Of a DNA stretch of 64,000 bases, positions 16,153-25,291 are shown piece after piece. Both the position numbers and the translations under genes were made by a program. The first letter of the stretch is position 1; the number at the start of each line of letters is the position of its first letter. Below the pieces are notes generated by a model that did not search any database, was not told the DNA's origin, and saw only the letters and a list, made by a program, of their open reading frames with translations. The stretch is from Verrucomicrobiales bacterium (lineage in GTDB: Bacteria; Verrucomicrobiota; Verrucomicrobiia; Limisphaerales; UBA11320): NCBI GenBank assembly GCA_016793885.1, contig JAEUHE010000032.1:1-64000 (forward strand). Direction: 5' to 3'.

Positions 16153-17073
16153 ATGAAGACCGAAAATTCGCCCAATCCGACGCCTCTCCAGAGCTTGGAG
16201 GAATGGGAAGATTTTATGAAGGAGCGCTATCCCGAACCCGGGGTTCCCGCAGCCACCGCCACGGCGGCGGCTAAGCCCTTCAAAGCGACCGATCCGGAGA
16301 AGAAAAAGGAAGAGTTCCGGAACTATGAAGCGGACGCCCGCCCCACGGTGCGTGAATTTTACCGGCTCAACCACACCTACCAGACCTACGAATTCGGCCA
16401 AGCCAAGCGCAAGGAATACCTGGGGCTCAACCGCCGCGAAATGGGAATTTGGGAGGCGATGGAATATCTTAACCAACTGGTGGATGACAGCGACCCCGAT
16501 ACGGATCTTTCCCAGCTGCAGCACCTCCTTCAAACCGCTGAGCAGATCCGCAACGATGGCCATCCCCGCTGGTTTGTCCTGACCGGCTTGGTTCACGATC
16601 TGGGCAAGATACTCTGCCTCTGGGGCGAGCCGCAGTGGGCAGTGGTGGGGGACACCTTCCCCACCGGATGCGCCTACTCGAACAAGATTGTCTTCCCGAA
16701 GTTTTTCGAAGCCAACCCCGACAGCCAGGTTCCTAAACTGCAAACGCCCAACGGCGTCTACGAGGAGGGCTGCGGTCTCGACCAAGTCCAAATGTCCTGG
16801 GGACATGACGAATACATTTACCAGGTCTGCAAGGACTACCTGCCCATCCAGGGGCTGTACATGCTGCGTTACCACTCCTTCTATCCCTGGCATCGCGAAG
16901 GAGAATACAGCCATCTGCTGAACGCTCAGGATCGCGAGAACCTCAAGTGGGTGAACGCCTTCAACCCTTATGACCTGTACACCAAGAGTCATGAGGCACC
17001 GAAGGTCGAGAAGCTGCGACCTTATTACGAGGACCTGATTGCTGAGTTCTTTCCCTCAAAAATTCGCTGGTAG
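16153..17073 (+). CDS. Myo-inositol oxygenase (MIOX)
   Basis: 306 residues, similar to animal MIOX (about 285) with an extended N-terminus. It converts myo-inositol and O2 to D-glucuronate at a mixed-valent di-iron centre in the cytoplasm. All ligands known from mouse MIOX can be placed: His124 (LQHLLQTAE), His148 and Asp149 (LVHDLGK), His218 (SWGHDEY), His241 (RYHSFYPWH) and Asp274 (NPYDLYTKS). The substrate-contact Lys is Lys152. The enzyme is widespread in eukaryotes and patchy in bacteria, so transfer at some point is possible. No inositol transporter or glucuronate pathway gene is in the window. The CotH gene follows almost directly. Confidence 0.95.
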   Translation: MKTENSPNPTPLQSLEEWEDFMKERYPEPGVPAATATAAAKPFKATDPEKKKEEFRNYEADARPTVREFYRLNHTYQTYEFGQAKRKEYLGLNRREMGIWEAMEYLNQLVDDSDPDTDLSQLQHLLQTAEQIRNDGHPRWFVLTGLVHDLGKILCLWGEPQWAVVGDTFPTGCAYSNKIVFPKFFEANPDSQVPKLQTPNGVYEEGCGLDQVQMSWGHDEYIYQVCKDYLPIQGLYMLRYHSFYPWHREGEYSHLLNAQDRENLKWVNAFNPYDLYTKSHEAPKVEKLRPYYEDLIAEFFPSKIRW

Positions 17074-17089
17074 GCCCTCGGTCTACCGC

Positions 17090-19252
17090 TTGTCTCTGCT
17101 CCGAACCCAGTGCGACCGAAGTGCGGTCGGCTGGGTGTTTCTGATTCTGCTCTGGATGGCGGCAACCCCGCGTGAAACGTCCGCGCAGGTCGTAATCTCC
17201 GAACTGCTCGCCGAGAATCATGGTGGCCTGATCGATGAGGATGGCGAACACTCCGATTGGATAGAGCTGTTCAATGCCGGGAGCGAGGCCGTCGATCTCT
17301 TCAACTGGGCTCTGACGGACAAGCCCGAAAAGAAGACCAAGTGGGTATTGCCATCGATTCGCCTGGCACCTGGCAGGTTTCTGATTGTCTTCGCCTCCGG
17401 CAAGAACCGTCGGGAGCCCGATCGACCGCTCCACACCAACTTTAAGCTCAGCAAAAAGGGAGATTACCTGGGGCTGATCCAACCTGATGGCATGACCGTC
17501 GCCTCTGAACTCACACCCGCCTATCCAGCTCAACGCATCGATATTTCCTACGGAATGCCGGAGTCATTCTTCGTTCGGCCGAAGCCAAACGCTCCTCCCC
17601 AGCCAGGATACTTGGCGCTGCCGACGCCCGGAGGACCGAATCGCCCCGGTGTGGGAGGAAGCCCGCCAGCGCCCACGTTCAGCCAGCGCAGTGGGCTCTA
17701 CTCCGAAGCGATCCAGGTCTCGCTCCATTCCCTCTCCACTGACGTTACCATCTACTTCACGACCAATGGCACCCTGCCCGATCCGACCAACGGGGTCGCC
17801 TACCGTGCTGCCCTGTCATTGTCTGTCAACACAGTGCTGCGGGCTCGCGCTTACCGGCCGAACAGCCTGCCATCCGACACCGCCACCCGGTCCTACCTCT
17901 TCATCCGCGACACGCTGCATCAGACCGGTGCCGGTTCGCCGGCAACCTGGGGTGTGCGTGAAGGCAAACCGGTTCCCGCCGACTACGCGATGGATCCGGA
18001 AGTGATCACGAACGCTGCTTACGCTCCACGGCTCGAAAAAGCGCTGCGTTCGGTCCCGATTCTGAGCCTGACTGCCGATCCCCAGGATATCTTTGATCCG
18101 CAGCGCGGCATTTACTCGAATCCGATGGAAACCGGGGCGGAGTGGGAGCGACATGGGGCCATTGAGTGGATCGAGCCGCGCGGCGGGCCTGGGTTTAACA
18201 CCGAGTGCGGCGTCCGAATCCAAGGAGGGTGGAATCGGCGTCCTGAAGAAAGCCCGAAGCATTCTCTCCGTCTGGTGTTTCGCAAACGTCATAATGCAGA
18301 GGACCTCAAGCATCCTCTGTTCGGAGAGGGAGTGAAGGAGTTTGAGGAAATCATTCTGCGCGGCGGAGGCAACAACAGCTGGCTTCACTGGAACTCCGAC
18401 GAGCGTCAGCGCGCCGAATACCTGCGGGACCAGTGGATGCGCGACACCTATCGCGAGATGGGAAGGCTGTCGGCTCGAGGTCGATTCGTTCACCTGTTTC
18501 TGAACGGCTTGTATTGGGGTGTCTACAATCTGGTTGAACGTCCGGGGGCGTCGTTCCTGGCCAAGCACCTGGGCGGCAAAGAGAGCCAGTTCGACGTGCG
18601 CAATGCGGACAGCATTGTCGAAGGCGACTCCCAGAGCTGGGACGAACTGATGAAGCGCGTGAACGATGGCGTCGGAACACCCGAAGCCTACGCCCGCGTG
18701 GGCGAGCTTCTGGATCTGCCAGCCTTCGCTGATTACACTCTGCTGAACCAATACGGAGCCAACGCCGACTACGATCGTTCGTCAAACTGGTACGTCGGGC
18801 GGCCTCGTCGGCCGGACGGCAAGTTTGTCTTCGTGGTTTGGGATGGAGAACGGACCCTGGAAAAAGTGGGCGACTCTACCTTGGCCTATGACGACGATCA
18901 AAGCCCGGCCCGCATCTTTCAGAAGCTGCGCGAGAATCCGGAATTTGTGAAGCTGCTGGCCCGCCGAGCCCGGGAAATTTGTGGGGATGGAGGTGCACTT
19001 TCTCCGCAAACGTCAGCCGACCGCTATAAGCGACTGGCTGCATCTGTGGAGGATGCTCTCATCCTGGAGTCCGCTCGTTGGGGCGATTACCGACGCGATG
19101 TGCATTCCTACAAGACGGGCCCCTACGAACTCTACACCGTCGACCAACATTGGAAGCCGGAAGTGCAGCGCCTGCTCAACGATTACTTCCCCCAGCGAGC
19201 CGGCGTCTTCTTGAAACAGCTGGAAGAGGCCGCGCTACTGCCGAAGCCTTGA
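17090..19252 (+). CDS. Secreted CotH-kinase protein with lamin-tail domain
   Basis: 720 residues from the TTG at 17090, which gives MSLLRTQCDRS plus a hydrophobic core and a cleavage site near SAQ. An earlier TTG at 17039 would overlap the MIOX gene by 35 bases. No ATG precedes the mature region, so the start is uncertain. Layout: lamin-tail domain about 35-165 (VVISELLAENHGG, DWIELFN), chitobiase-like sandwich about 195-275, CotH kinase-like domain about 320-660. The catalytic-loop pattern ANADYDRSSNW (about 557-567) and the metal-binding WDGE (about 584) are kept. It is the compact relative of the giant CotH protein at 4241-9742. It is presumably exported, with an unknown phosphorylation substrate. 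Confidence 0.87.
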   Translation: MSLLRTQCDRSAVGWVFLILLWMAATPRETSAQVVISELLAENHGGLIDEDGEHSDWIELFNAGSEAVDLFNWALTDKPEKKTKWVLPSIRLAPGRFLIVFASGKNRREPDRPLHTNFKLSKKGDYLGLIQPDGMTVASELTPAYPAQRIDISYGMPESFFVRPKPNAPPQPGYLALPTPGGPNRPGVGGSPPAPTFSQRSGLYSEAIQVSLHSLSTDVTIYFTTNGTLPDPTNGVAYRAALSLSVNTVLRARAYRPNSLPSDTATRSYLFIRDTLHQTGAGSPATWGVREGKPVPADYAMDPEVITNAAYAPRLEKALRSVPILSLTADPQDIFDPQRGIYSNPMETGAEWERHGAIEWIEPRGGPGFNTECGVRIQGGWNRRPEESPKHSLRLVFRKRHNAEDLKHPLFGEGVKEFEEIILRGGGNNSWLHWNSDERQRAEYLRDQWMRDTYREMGRLSARGRFVHLFLNGLYWGVYNLVERPGASFLAKHLGGKESQFDVRNADSIVEGDSQSWDELMKRVNDGVGTPEAYARVGELLDLPAFADYTLLNQYGANADYDRSSNWYVGRPRRPDGKFVFVVWDGERTLEKVGDSTLAYDDDQSPARIFQKLRENPEFVKLLARRAREICGDGGALSPQTSADRYKRLAASVEDALILESARWGDYRRDVHSYKTGPYELYTVDQHWKPEVQRLLNDYFPQRAGVFLKQLEEAALLPKP

Positions 19253-19355
19253 GCGAGTTTCAGGAGCTGCGCTGGCGTCGTCGAGAATAGGAGCGGGGTT
19301 ACTGGGGATTTATCCCGGTGTTCCCTTCAACTTCAGAAGGAAAATGGCTCGCGAA

Positions 19356-20045
19356 CTACGATCGAGCGCTTGGCCGGCTTAAACCACGAAGGCGAACCCC
19401 GGCCAGACCGAGGAGCGTAAAAATGGCCAGCACGCTCGGTTCGGGAATCGCGGAAACCGAGACCGAATCCAGCACGACCGCCTGGCTGAGGTTTTGAAAG
19501 AGCAAGGTGGTGGTACCCCCGGGTCCAGCCTCGAAATAGAACTTGTGAGCTGCAAAGGGAGGCGTGTGCCCGGCGAGACCATCGGTAGCAGGTGCCGTAT
19601 AGATCGCTCCCCAATTTTCCACGCTGACCTGTAGGACGCCTGGTAGGGATGGATCCTGACCACGATTAGGAGTTCCGATAGAGAACGTCACCTCGTAGGC
19701 TTGGTTCGGAACGGTGGCGAACGTCTGTTGCAGCCCAGAAGGAATAAAGTAGTAACCAATCTCAGCCCATTGAGCGCGAGGAACGTGCCACCACGCAATT
19801 TGGCTACCGGTGCTGCCGTCGAAAGCAGGACCAGGCATCCAGCCCGGTATTCCTCCGTTCAAGGAAGTGGTGCCGGCAAATCCGCCCGCAAAAGCCGTCT
19901 CTTCCTCCCACCCAATACCCGGCGCGGGCAGATCAAAATCGCCGTTCACGAGCATTCCTTGCCCCCAGGAGCACTGAGTCGAGGTGAAGTGGAGTGCGGC
20001 CACAGAGACGGCCAGCTGAAGGGTCCGACGAATCGAGTGGTACAT
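19356..20045 (-). CDS. PEP-CTERM sorted surface protein (DUF642-like)
   Basis: 229 residues. The ATG at 20045 is chosen because GGAG lies 9 bases upstream. In-frame ATGs at 20060 and 20084 would only lengthen the n-region. A signal peptide is followed by a beta-sandwich beginning MLVNGDFDLPAPG and containing GGIPGW, as in DUF642/choice-of-anchor proteins. The C-terminus carries the exosortase sorting tripartite signal: PEP (AIPEPS, about 199-204), a hydrophobic helix (VLAIFTLLGLAGV) and a basic tail (RLRGLSR). Exosortase should cut and anchor it to the envelope or extracellular matrix. No exosortase gene is in this window. Confidence 0.88.
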   Translation of the reverse strand: MYHSIRRTLQLAVSVAALHFTSTQCSWGQGMLVNGDFDLPAPGIGWEEETAFAGGFAGTTSLNGGIPGWMPGPAFDGSTGSQIAWWHVPRAQWAEIGYYFIPSGLQQTFATVPNQAYEVTFSIGTPNRGQDPSLPGVLQVSVENWGAIYTAPATDGLAGHTPPFAAHKFYFEAGPGGTTTLLFQNLSQAVVLDSVSVSAIPEPSVLAIFTLLGLAGVRLRGLSRPSARS

Positions 20046-20526
20046 AGGTAATAGCTCCATTTTGGATGATCTCCCGAATGACAAATTCTAACCGGAGGCT
20101 TCGTACGAAAGCTAAACCTCTACCAATGATGCCGCAAGTGCTTTCTAACCTCGGATGCAGGGTGGGGCAGTTTTCGGTGCGAGCGATGCTTGGCCTCTGG
20201 TAAGGAGTTCCCACTTCAGTGGGAGAGTCGTACCCGTTGCCTACGAGGAGCGAAGTTTCCGAGGATGTGCTGGAAATCTCCGGGCTCCCCCCCCTTCCGT
20301 CGCCCCGATCCGCCTGAAGCCCAATCCATGCAGTCGTTCAGCGCGCGTCTGCTTGATGTTTTTGCGAAATCCTTCGTTGTTCGTCGCTTACGTAGTTCGC
20401 TCAATACGCTCGCTCCGCACGCCTCGGTTTTCGCAAAAACCTGCTGCGCAACCGCATGCCGCCCTACTGCATGGATTGGGCTGAAGGCGGAACTTCGTAC
20501 GATGGACTACCGCAACAGCGCTCCGG
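20046..20526. other. Gene-free gap with a nested inverted repeat
   Basis: No supportable gene. The right half holds the structured element at 20318-20482. The left half shows nothing distinctive and should include the promoter of the PEP-CTERM gene. Confidence 0.55.
20318..20482. repeat. Nested inverted repeat, about 165 bases
   Basis: The outer arms 20318-20334 and 20466-20482 are perfect 17-bp reverse complements. Inside them, 20358-20369 and 20429-20440 are perfect 12-bp reverse complements, with partial pairing between the two levels. The element lies 45 bases past the stop of the RNA methyltransferase gene, on its 3' side. It could form a long structured transcript end or be a small non-autonomous palindromic element. 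There is no protein-coding signal in it. Confidence 0.7.
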
Positions 20527-21726
20527 TCAGACGGCCGCCTTCTTCCAACGCGCGATGAACATGCCGTTGCCTCCGAATTCCTGCGGCCACAGCCAAACGG
20601 TATTCCCCGAAGTGCGAGCACCAGGAATTTGGCGCTCGAATGCGCAAGGAAGCAGCGATGGAATGCTCTCGGCCACTTTCGCGACGACCTGCTCGGTCTC
20701 GGAGCGTGTGAGCGTGCACACGGCATAGACCAGCGTAGCCCCGGGCTTGAGTGCGGGAGCCACGTGCCGTAGCAGCTGAATCTGCACCTCCGCCAACTCC
20801 TTCACATCGTTCAACGATGTGGTCCAGCGCGCCTGAGGATTGCGCTGCCAGGTTCCCACTCCGGAGCAAGGTGCGTCCACGAGTATGCCGTCGAAACGAG
20901 TCTTGGTGGGCAGCTTCGCGGCACCATCCCACGCCACCGCCCGATAGTTAAAAACCTGCGCCCGCGCCGTGCGTTGACGAAGCCGCTTCAGACGCCAGTC
21001 CGATCGGTCGCTGGCCCAGATCAGGCCTTTATTCTTCATGAAGTCGGCCAGATGCAAGGTCTTGCCGCCTTCGCCCGCACAAGCGTCCCACCAGGTCTCG
21101 CCCGGCTTGGGGTCGCACAAATGACTGACCACCTGTGAACTCAAATCCTGGATCTCGAAGGCTCCCGACTGAAACTCCGGCGTGCGGAATAGATCCTCCT
21201 CTCCCTTAAACTCCAGCGCATCGGGAAATAGAGTGGGATGCACGACTGAGCATCCTCGCAGAGTAGCCATCAAGGCTGCGCTGGTCCCCTGCTTCGCCCG
21301 AAGCCAGAGTCGGGGACGCGATTGCAGGCTGCGCGCCCAACCGGGGGTCACCTGAAGCTCCTCAGAAATCCAGGCGGGGACCGCTTTCTCCATCAAGTCC
21401 GCGTCGGGGAAACGAGCGGGATCTTCAGCGAACCGTTCCTCCATCAGGAGCGCATCCATGATGACATCCACCGGATGCATTCGGGCTGGAAACCAATTCT
21501 TCCAACGGAAGTAAGCGAAAACCGCCCGAGAAATCGCCCCGGCATCCGCCCGAGAGATGCCCTTGGCATGCTGCAGGGTCCGGCGGAGCACGACATCCGA
21601 AGGGTTTTCCCGATCCGACCCGATAATGATCTTCGCCGATAATTCGCGAAGCTGTTTCGAGATGGCGGAGGAATAGGCTGGGGGACGACTTTCGGTGGCG
21701 TGGCGAGTTCGGTGTTTAAATGACAT
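20527..21726 (-). CDS. RsmB/NSUN-family RNA cytosine-C5 methyltransferase
   Basis: 399 residues. It transfers a methyl group from SAM to C5 of a cytosine in rRNA or tRNA. The N-terminal half (about 20-170) is a helical RNA-binding, NusB-like or RsmF-like region. The C-terminal Rossmann fold has motif I DACAGEGGKTLHLA (about 214), motif IV DAPCSGVG with Cys287, and motif VI VYAVCTL with Cys337. These are the two cysteines used for product release and catalysis. The exact target is not readable from sequence. It is last in the korA-korB-fmdB-rsm order, 24 bases after the FmdB gene, and followed by a nested inverted repeat. Confidence 0.9.
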   Translation of the reverse strand: MSFKHRTRHATESRPPAYSSAISKQLRELSAKIIIGSDRENPSDVVLRRTLQHAKGISRADAGAISRAVFAYFRWKNWFPARMHPVDVIMDALLMEERFAEDPARFPDADLMEKAVPAWISEELQVTPGWARSLQSRPRLWLRAKQGTSAALMATLRGCSVVHPTLFPDALEFKGEEDLFRTPEFQSGAFEIQDLSSQVVSHLCDPKPGETWWDACAGEGGKTLHLADFMKNKGLIWASDRSDWRLKRLRQRTARAQVFNYRAVAWDGAAKLPTKTRFDGILVDAPCSGVGTWQRNPQARWTTSLNDVKELAEVQIQLLRHVAPALKPGATLVYAVCTLTRSETEQVVAKVAESIPSLLPCAFERQIPGARTSGNTVWLWPQEFGGNGMFIARWKKAAV

Positions 21727-21750
21727 CAGCAGCGGTAGCCTGCCAGACGA

Positions 21751-22266
21751 TCAATACTCATACAACCCAGGATCATGCGAAAACGCATCTCCCCCGGCCC
21801 CTCCACCCTGCCCTTCCGATTCATCTCCCATCATGCCACCCAGCACATCTCCCATGTCCGCCTCGATCTTGTCCGGATCCTCGCCGGCTTCGAGCCGCTT
21901 GATGGCGACATCAAATTCCTTGGGCAAGGCCTGTCCTGGCATGATCTCCTTCATCCGCTTGAGCATCTGAGCCATGTGACGAGGATTATTTTCGTCCAGG
22001 TGCTCCATGTCCCGCTCCATGGCACTCATGGCACGGGCCACGCGAGGATCGGAAAGATCTGGCATGCCGGCGTCAGAGTCAGGACCGCCGGGATCAGCTG
22101 CAGCGGGCTCGGCCGCTCCACTGATCATGGCAAAGGCGCTGATCTCTTTCGACAGACGCCGGTTCCCGCATTTCGGACACGCAGGAGTTCGCTTCGGTTG
22201 TACCCGCTTGGACAGGAAGCTAAATACCTTGCGACACTTGCCGCAGGCGAACTCATAGATGGGCAT
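21751..22266 (-). CDS. FmdB-family zinc-ribbon protein
   Basis: 171 residues. The N-terminal 45 residues are the FmdB-type putative regulatory zinc ribbon, starting MPIYEFACGKC and with two CxxC pairs (Cys8/Cys11 and Cys30/Cys33). The remaining 125 residues are acidic and Met-rich with predicted helices (MERDMEHLDENNPRHMAQ, then KRMKEIMPGQALP) and a Gly-rich tail. Family members are usually about 60-110 residues, so the tail is unusually long. FmdB-type proteins are often called regulators but their biochemistry is unclear. It sits 16 bases after korB and 24 before the RNA methyltransferase gene, so the four are probably co-transcribed. Confidence 0.85.
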   Translation of the reverse strand: MPIYEFACGKCRKVFSFLSKRVQPKRTPACPKCGNRRLSKEISAFAMISGAAEPAAADPGGPDSDAGMPDLSDPRVARAMSAMERDMEHLDENNPRHMAQMLKRMKEIMPGQALPKEFDVAIKRLEAGEDPDKIEADMGDVLGGMMGDESEGQGGGAGGDAFSHDPGLYEY

Positions 22267-22282
22267 AGGCCGAACAACGGAA

Positions 22283-23224
22283 TCACTTCATTCGATCGAA
22301 GCTCTTCTGGAGGATCTGCCAATCGGCCAACCCCTGAACCTTCGCCTTCGCGTCGGTCATGATCTGTGTTTCTCGTGCATTCTTGGTCGGCTTCTTGACC
22401 TGGTAGAAGATGCCAAACTTACCCGGGAAATCTTCGCTCGCCAGCTTGTAAGCCGCCATCTCGTTGGTCACATCGTGATCCGCGGGGACGAGTTCGAACT
22501 TGCCGCCTTTGCGGGGATTGGAGGCATCGAAGGCGCCTTCATAAAACTCCACGCACTCGCTCAAGCACTCGATGAAGCTGAAGCCGTCATGATCCATCGC
22601 CGCTTCCATCATCTGCAACACATGATTGGGATTCGTGTGCGTCGTGCGGGCGACGAAGGTGGCGCCGGCGCTGATCGCCTGCTTCATGGGGTTGATCGGT
22701 TGATCCACCGCACCCCACTGGTCGGTCTTGCTCTTGAAGCCAAGCGGAGACGTCGGCGAGGTCTGCTTCTTGGTCAACCCGTAGACCCAGTTGTCCATGA
22801 CCACCAGGGTCATCTTGATGTTCTTGCGGGCCGTATGGTTGAAGTGATTGCCACCGATGGAAAAGGCATCCCCGTCGCCGCTGAACGCGAAGACATGCAG
22901 GTCTGGACGGGAGAGGCTCACGCCACTGGCGAACGGAAGCGCACGACCGTGGATGTAGTGGGCGCCGTGGGCTTGAACGAAGTACGGGAAGCGGCTGGAG
23001 CAGCCAATGCCCGCGATCGTCGTCACCTTCTCGTGGTGAATCTTCCGCTTTTCGATCAGCTTAAAATACAAGGCCAACACCGAAAAGTCGCCGCACCCGG
23101 GACACCAGGTGGGATGATCCGCCGCGATTTCCTTCTTCGTGAGCCCCTTCCGTTCACTATCAGGAATCGGAGGAATCTGCACCGCTGAACTGCGGGGAGG
23201 AGTTTGAAAAAGAATTGTGCTCAT
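22283..23224 (-). CDS. korB: 2-oxoacid:ferredoxin oxidoreductase, beta subunit (KorB type)
   Basis: 313 residues, the TPP-binding half of a KorAB enzyme that decarboxylates a 2-oxoacid (probably 2-oxoglutarate) to its acyl-CoA with reduction of ferredoxin. The TPP/Mg motif is GDGDAFSIGGNH (from about 116) with the downstream DNWVYGLT. Cysteines of the [4Fe-4S] cluster include Cys41 and Cys44 (WCPGCGDF) and Cys75 (GIGCSSR). It starts 54 bases after korA. There is no separate ferredoxin-like delta subunit, as in other two-subunit Kor enzymes. Confidence 0.93.
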   Translation of the reverse strand: MSTILFQTPPRSSAVQIPPIPDSERKGLTKKEIAADHPTWCPGCGDFSVLALYFKLIEKRKIHHEKVTTIAGIGCSSRFPYFVQAHGAHYIHGRALPFASGVSLSRPDLHVFAFSGDGDAFSIGGNHFNHTARKNIKMTLVVMDNWVYGLTKKQTSPTSPLGFKSKTDQWGAVDQPINPMKQAISAGATFVARTTHTNPNHVLQMMEAAMDHDGFSFIECLSECVEFYEGAFDASNPRKGGKFELVPADHDVTNEMAAYKLASEDFPGKFGIFYQVKKPTKNARETQIMTDAKAKVQGLADWQILQKSFDRMK

Positions 23225-23278
23225 GTGTGTGACTTGAGAATCAGGGAGTTCAGATAAAATCGTTTAGCGCTCGCGGGC

Positions 23279-25105
23279 TTACTGGTTACCCTTGGAGATT
23301 TCAGCCAATAGGGCTTCAGAATACTCCAGGACGTCCCGCACTTTCCACGTCAGGCCATCCACCTTGTTGATGCCCCGGATCTTTGGATCGCAATAGCGAG
23401 CCCGTAGCAAACTGGCGAGCTGTCCGTGCCCGTAAAGCCCCCCATCGTTCATCTCCACGACAAACACGTGCTTGAATCCGGCAAAGATGTTTTCGAGCCC
23501 GTTCGGAAGCGGGTTGATGTATTTGAGGTGCATCGCGGAATACGCCAAACCTTGCGCCCGCGCTTTGCCAACCGCCTCCTGAATCGGGCCCTGGGTGGAA
23601 CCCCAGCCCACGAACAGGACCTGCCCTTCGTTCGGACCGAAGATCTTGGGAACCGGCAGCTCGTTGGCCAAGGTCTGCAGCTTCTTGCGACGCTTGATCG
23701 TCATGGCCTGATGAAGCTTCGGCGATCCGGTGGGATGGCCCAGCTCATCATGTTCCAGCCCAGTCACCACGGGGTACTTGCCAGTGGCCACGCGGGTTCC
23801 GGGAACAATATGACGGGTCACGCCATCAGCGGGCGTTAAATCGTAAGGCTTGTGATCCGCAACCGGCGTGAGGTCCGGAGAAATATCCTGCATGACCTTC
23901 TGCAGATCCGGTTGTTCGAACGCCTCGATCCGGGTCGCGATCGCCTGATCGGTCAGCAGGATGACGGGAACGCTATACTTGCGCGCGATGTTCACCGCTT
24001 CGATCGCTGTGTAGAAGCAATCCTCCACATTGGCCGGAGCCAAAACCACGCGCGGGGAGTCACCATGACCTCCGAAACAGGCGATGTTCAAATCGCTCTG
24101 TTCCACATTGGTCGGCATGCCGGTTGAAGGGCCGCCGCGCTGGACATCGACAATCACGATCGGCATCTCCGCCATGACCGCCCAGCCCAAGGCTTCGGTC
24201 TTCAGTGAAATGCCAGGACCGCTGGAGCCGGTCACCGAAACGCTCCCCGCATAGCTAGCGCCCAACGCCATCGAGATACTGGCGATCTCGTCTTCGCATT
24301 GGATGAAGGCACCGCCATACTTGGGAAGTTCGCGACGGAGCAGCTCCATGATGTCCGACCAAGGAGTAATCGGATATCCCGCGCCGAAACGAACGCCCGC
24401 AGCGATCAGTCCGAAACCCAGGGCTTCGTTGCCGCCCATGACCACCTGCTGGGAGCCGCGCTTCTGGCTATCCACGAAACGGAACGTCTCGAGAACATTG
24501 TCCAATTGGAAACTAAAGCCCGCATGAAAAGCGGAGAGAGCGTTCTGAGTGATGCTCGCATCCTTGCCGGTAAACCGTTCGGCGATCAGCTTCTCGAGTT
24601 TGGGCAAATTCAGGTCGAACATCTTGGCGACCAAGCCCAGCGCGAAGAGATTCTTTCCTTTGTCTTTGCCGCTGCCGCCGATGGCCTCGATCGTTCGCGA
24701 CGAGATGGGCACGCCCACATGACGGTAATTGGCCTGCAACTCCGGATTCGGCTGAACATGGTCCGAATCATAGAGAACGATCCCGCCTTTGCGCAGCGAG
24801 TTCAGATGTCCCTCGTAGGAGTGCTGGTAGAAGGCCAGCAGCACATCCGCTTCGTCACCCGAGCTCAACACCTCGCCCGAACCGATACGAACCTGGAAAA
24901 TCGACGGACCGCCCGAGATCGTGGACGGGATGGTCATGAAGGTCATGACCTCCTGTTCGCTGCGCCCGGCAAGCCGGGCCAAGAAACCTCCGATAGCCTG
25001 AATGCCGTCCTGGGAGTTACCGGCAATGCGAATCACCGCCTCGGTGATCCTCGAAACCTGGGAATTGCCACCGATAGCGGGGGTGGAGACAACCGTTTCA
25101 CTCAT
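23279..25105 (-). CDS. korA: 2-oxoacid:ferredoxin oxidoreductase, fused gamma-alpha subunit (KorA type)
   Basis: 608 residues. The N-terminal gamma domain (about 20-200) binds CoA (QGIQAIGGFLARLAG, then GGPSIFQVRIGS). The alpha pyrimidine-binding domain (about 220-420) has GNEALGFGLIAAG, YPITPWSD and the conserved GASYAGSVSVTGSSGPG. The C-terminal transketolase-like region starts near 490 (VLFVGWGSTQGP). The gamma-alpha fusion is the usual form in aerobic and microaerobic bacteria. It is first in the operon with korB, fmdB and an RNA methyltransferase gene. The most likely role is a ferredoxin-linked 2-oxoglutarate step of the TCA cycle, but substrate preference cannot be read from sequence alone. 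Confidence 0.93.
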   Translation of the reverse strand: MSETVVSTPAIGGNSQVSRITEAVIRIAGNSQDGIQAIGGFLARLAGRSEQEVMTFMTIPSTISGGPSIFQVRIGSGEVLSSGDEADVLLAFYQHSYEGHLNSLRKGGIVLYDSDHVQPNPELQANYRHVGVPISSRTIEAIGGSGKDKGKNLFALGLVAKMFDLNLPKLEKLIAERFTGKDASITQNALSAFHAGFSFQLDNVLETFRFVDSQKRGSQQVVMGGNEALGFGLIAAGVRFGAGYPITPWSDIMELLRRELPKYGGAFIQCEDEIASISMALGASYAGSVSVTGSSGPGISLKTEALGWAVMAEMPIVIVDVQRGGPSTGMPTNVEQSDLNIACFGGHGDSPRVVLAPANVEDCFYTAIEAVNIARKYSVPVILLTDQAIATRIEAFEQPDLQKVMQDISPDLTPVADHKPYDLTPADGVTRHIVPGTRVATGKYPVVTGLEHDELGHPTGSPKLHQAMTIKRRKKLQTLANELPVPKIFGPNEGQVLFVGWGSTQGPIQEAVGKARAQGLAYSAMHLKYINPLPNGLENIFAGFKHVFVVEMNDGGLYGHGQLASLLRARYCDPKIRGINKVDGLTWKVRDVLEYSEALLAEISKGNQ

Positions 25106-25291
25106 GATTCGTATGTGTGCTGTGTTGCATTGGCCCGTCTCCCAGGCTCTGCGCGTCTCGGCCGAGCCCGTGGCGGGTGAGCGGCGAGCCTAGCATGGGC
25201 TGTCCGGCTGTCAAACGCGCACCTTGACCGAAATTTGGCTTTCCTCTACCCCGACAAACAGAGGCCAATCAACGCCTTAGATCAGGTCGGT

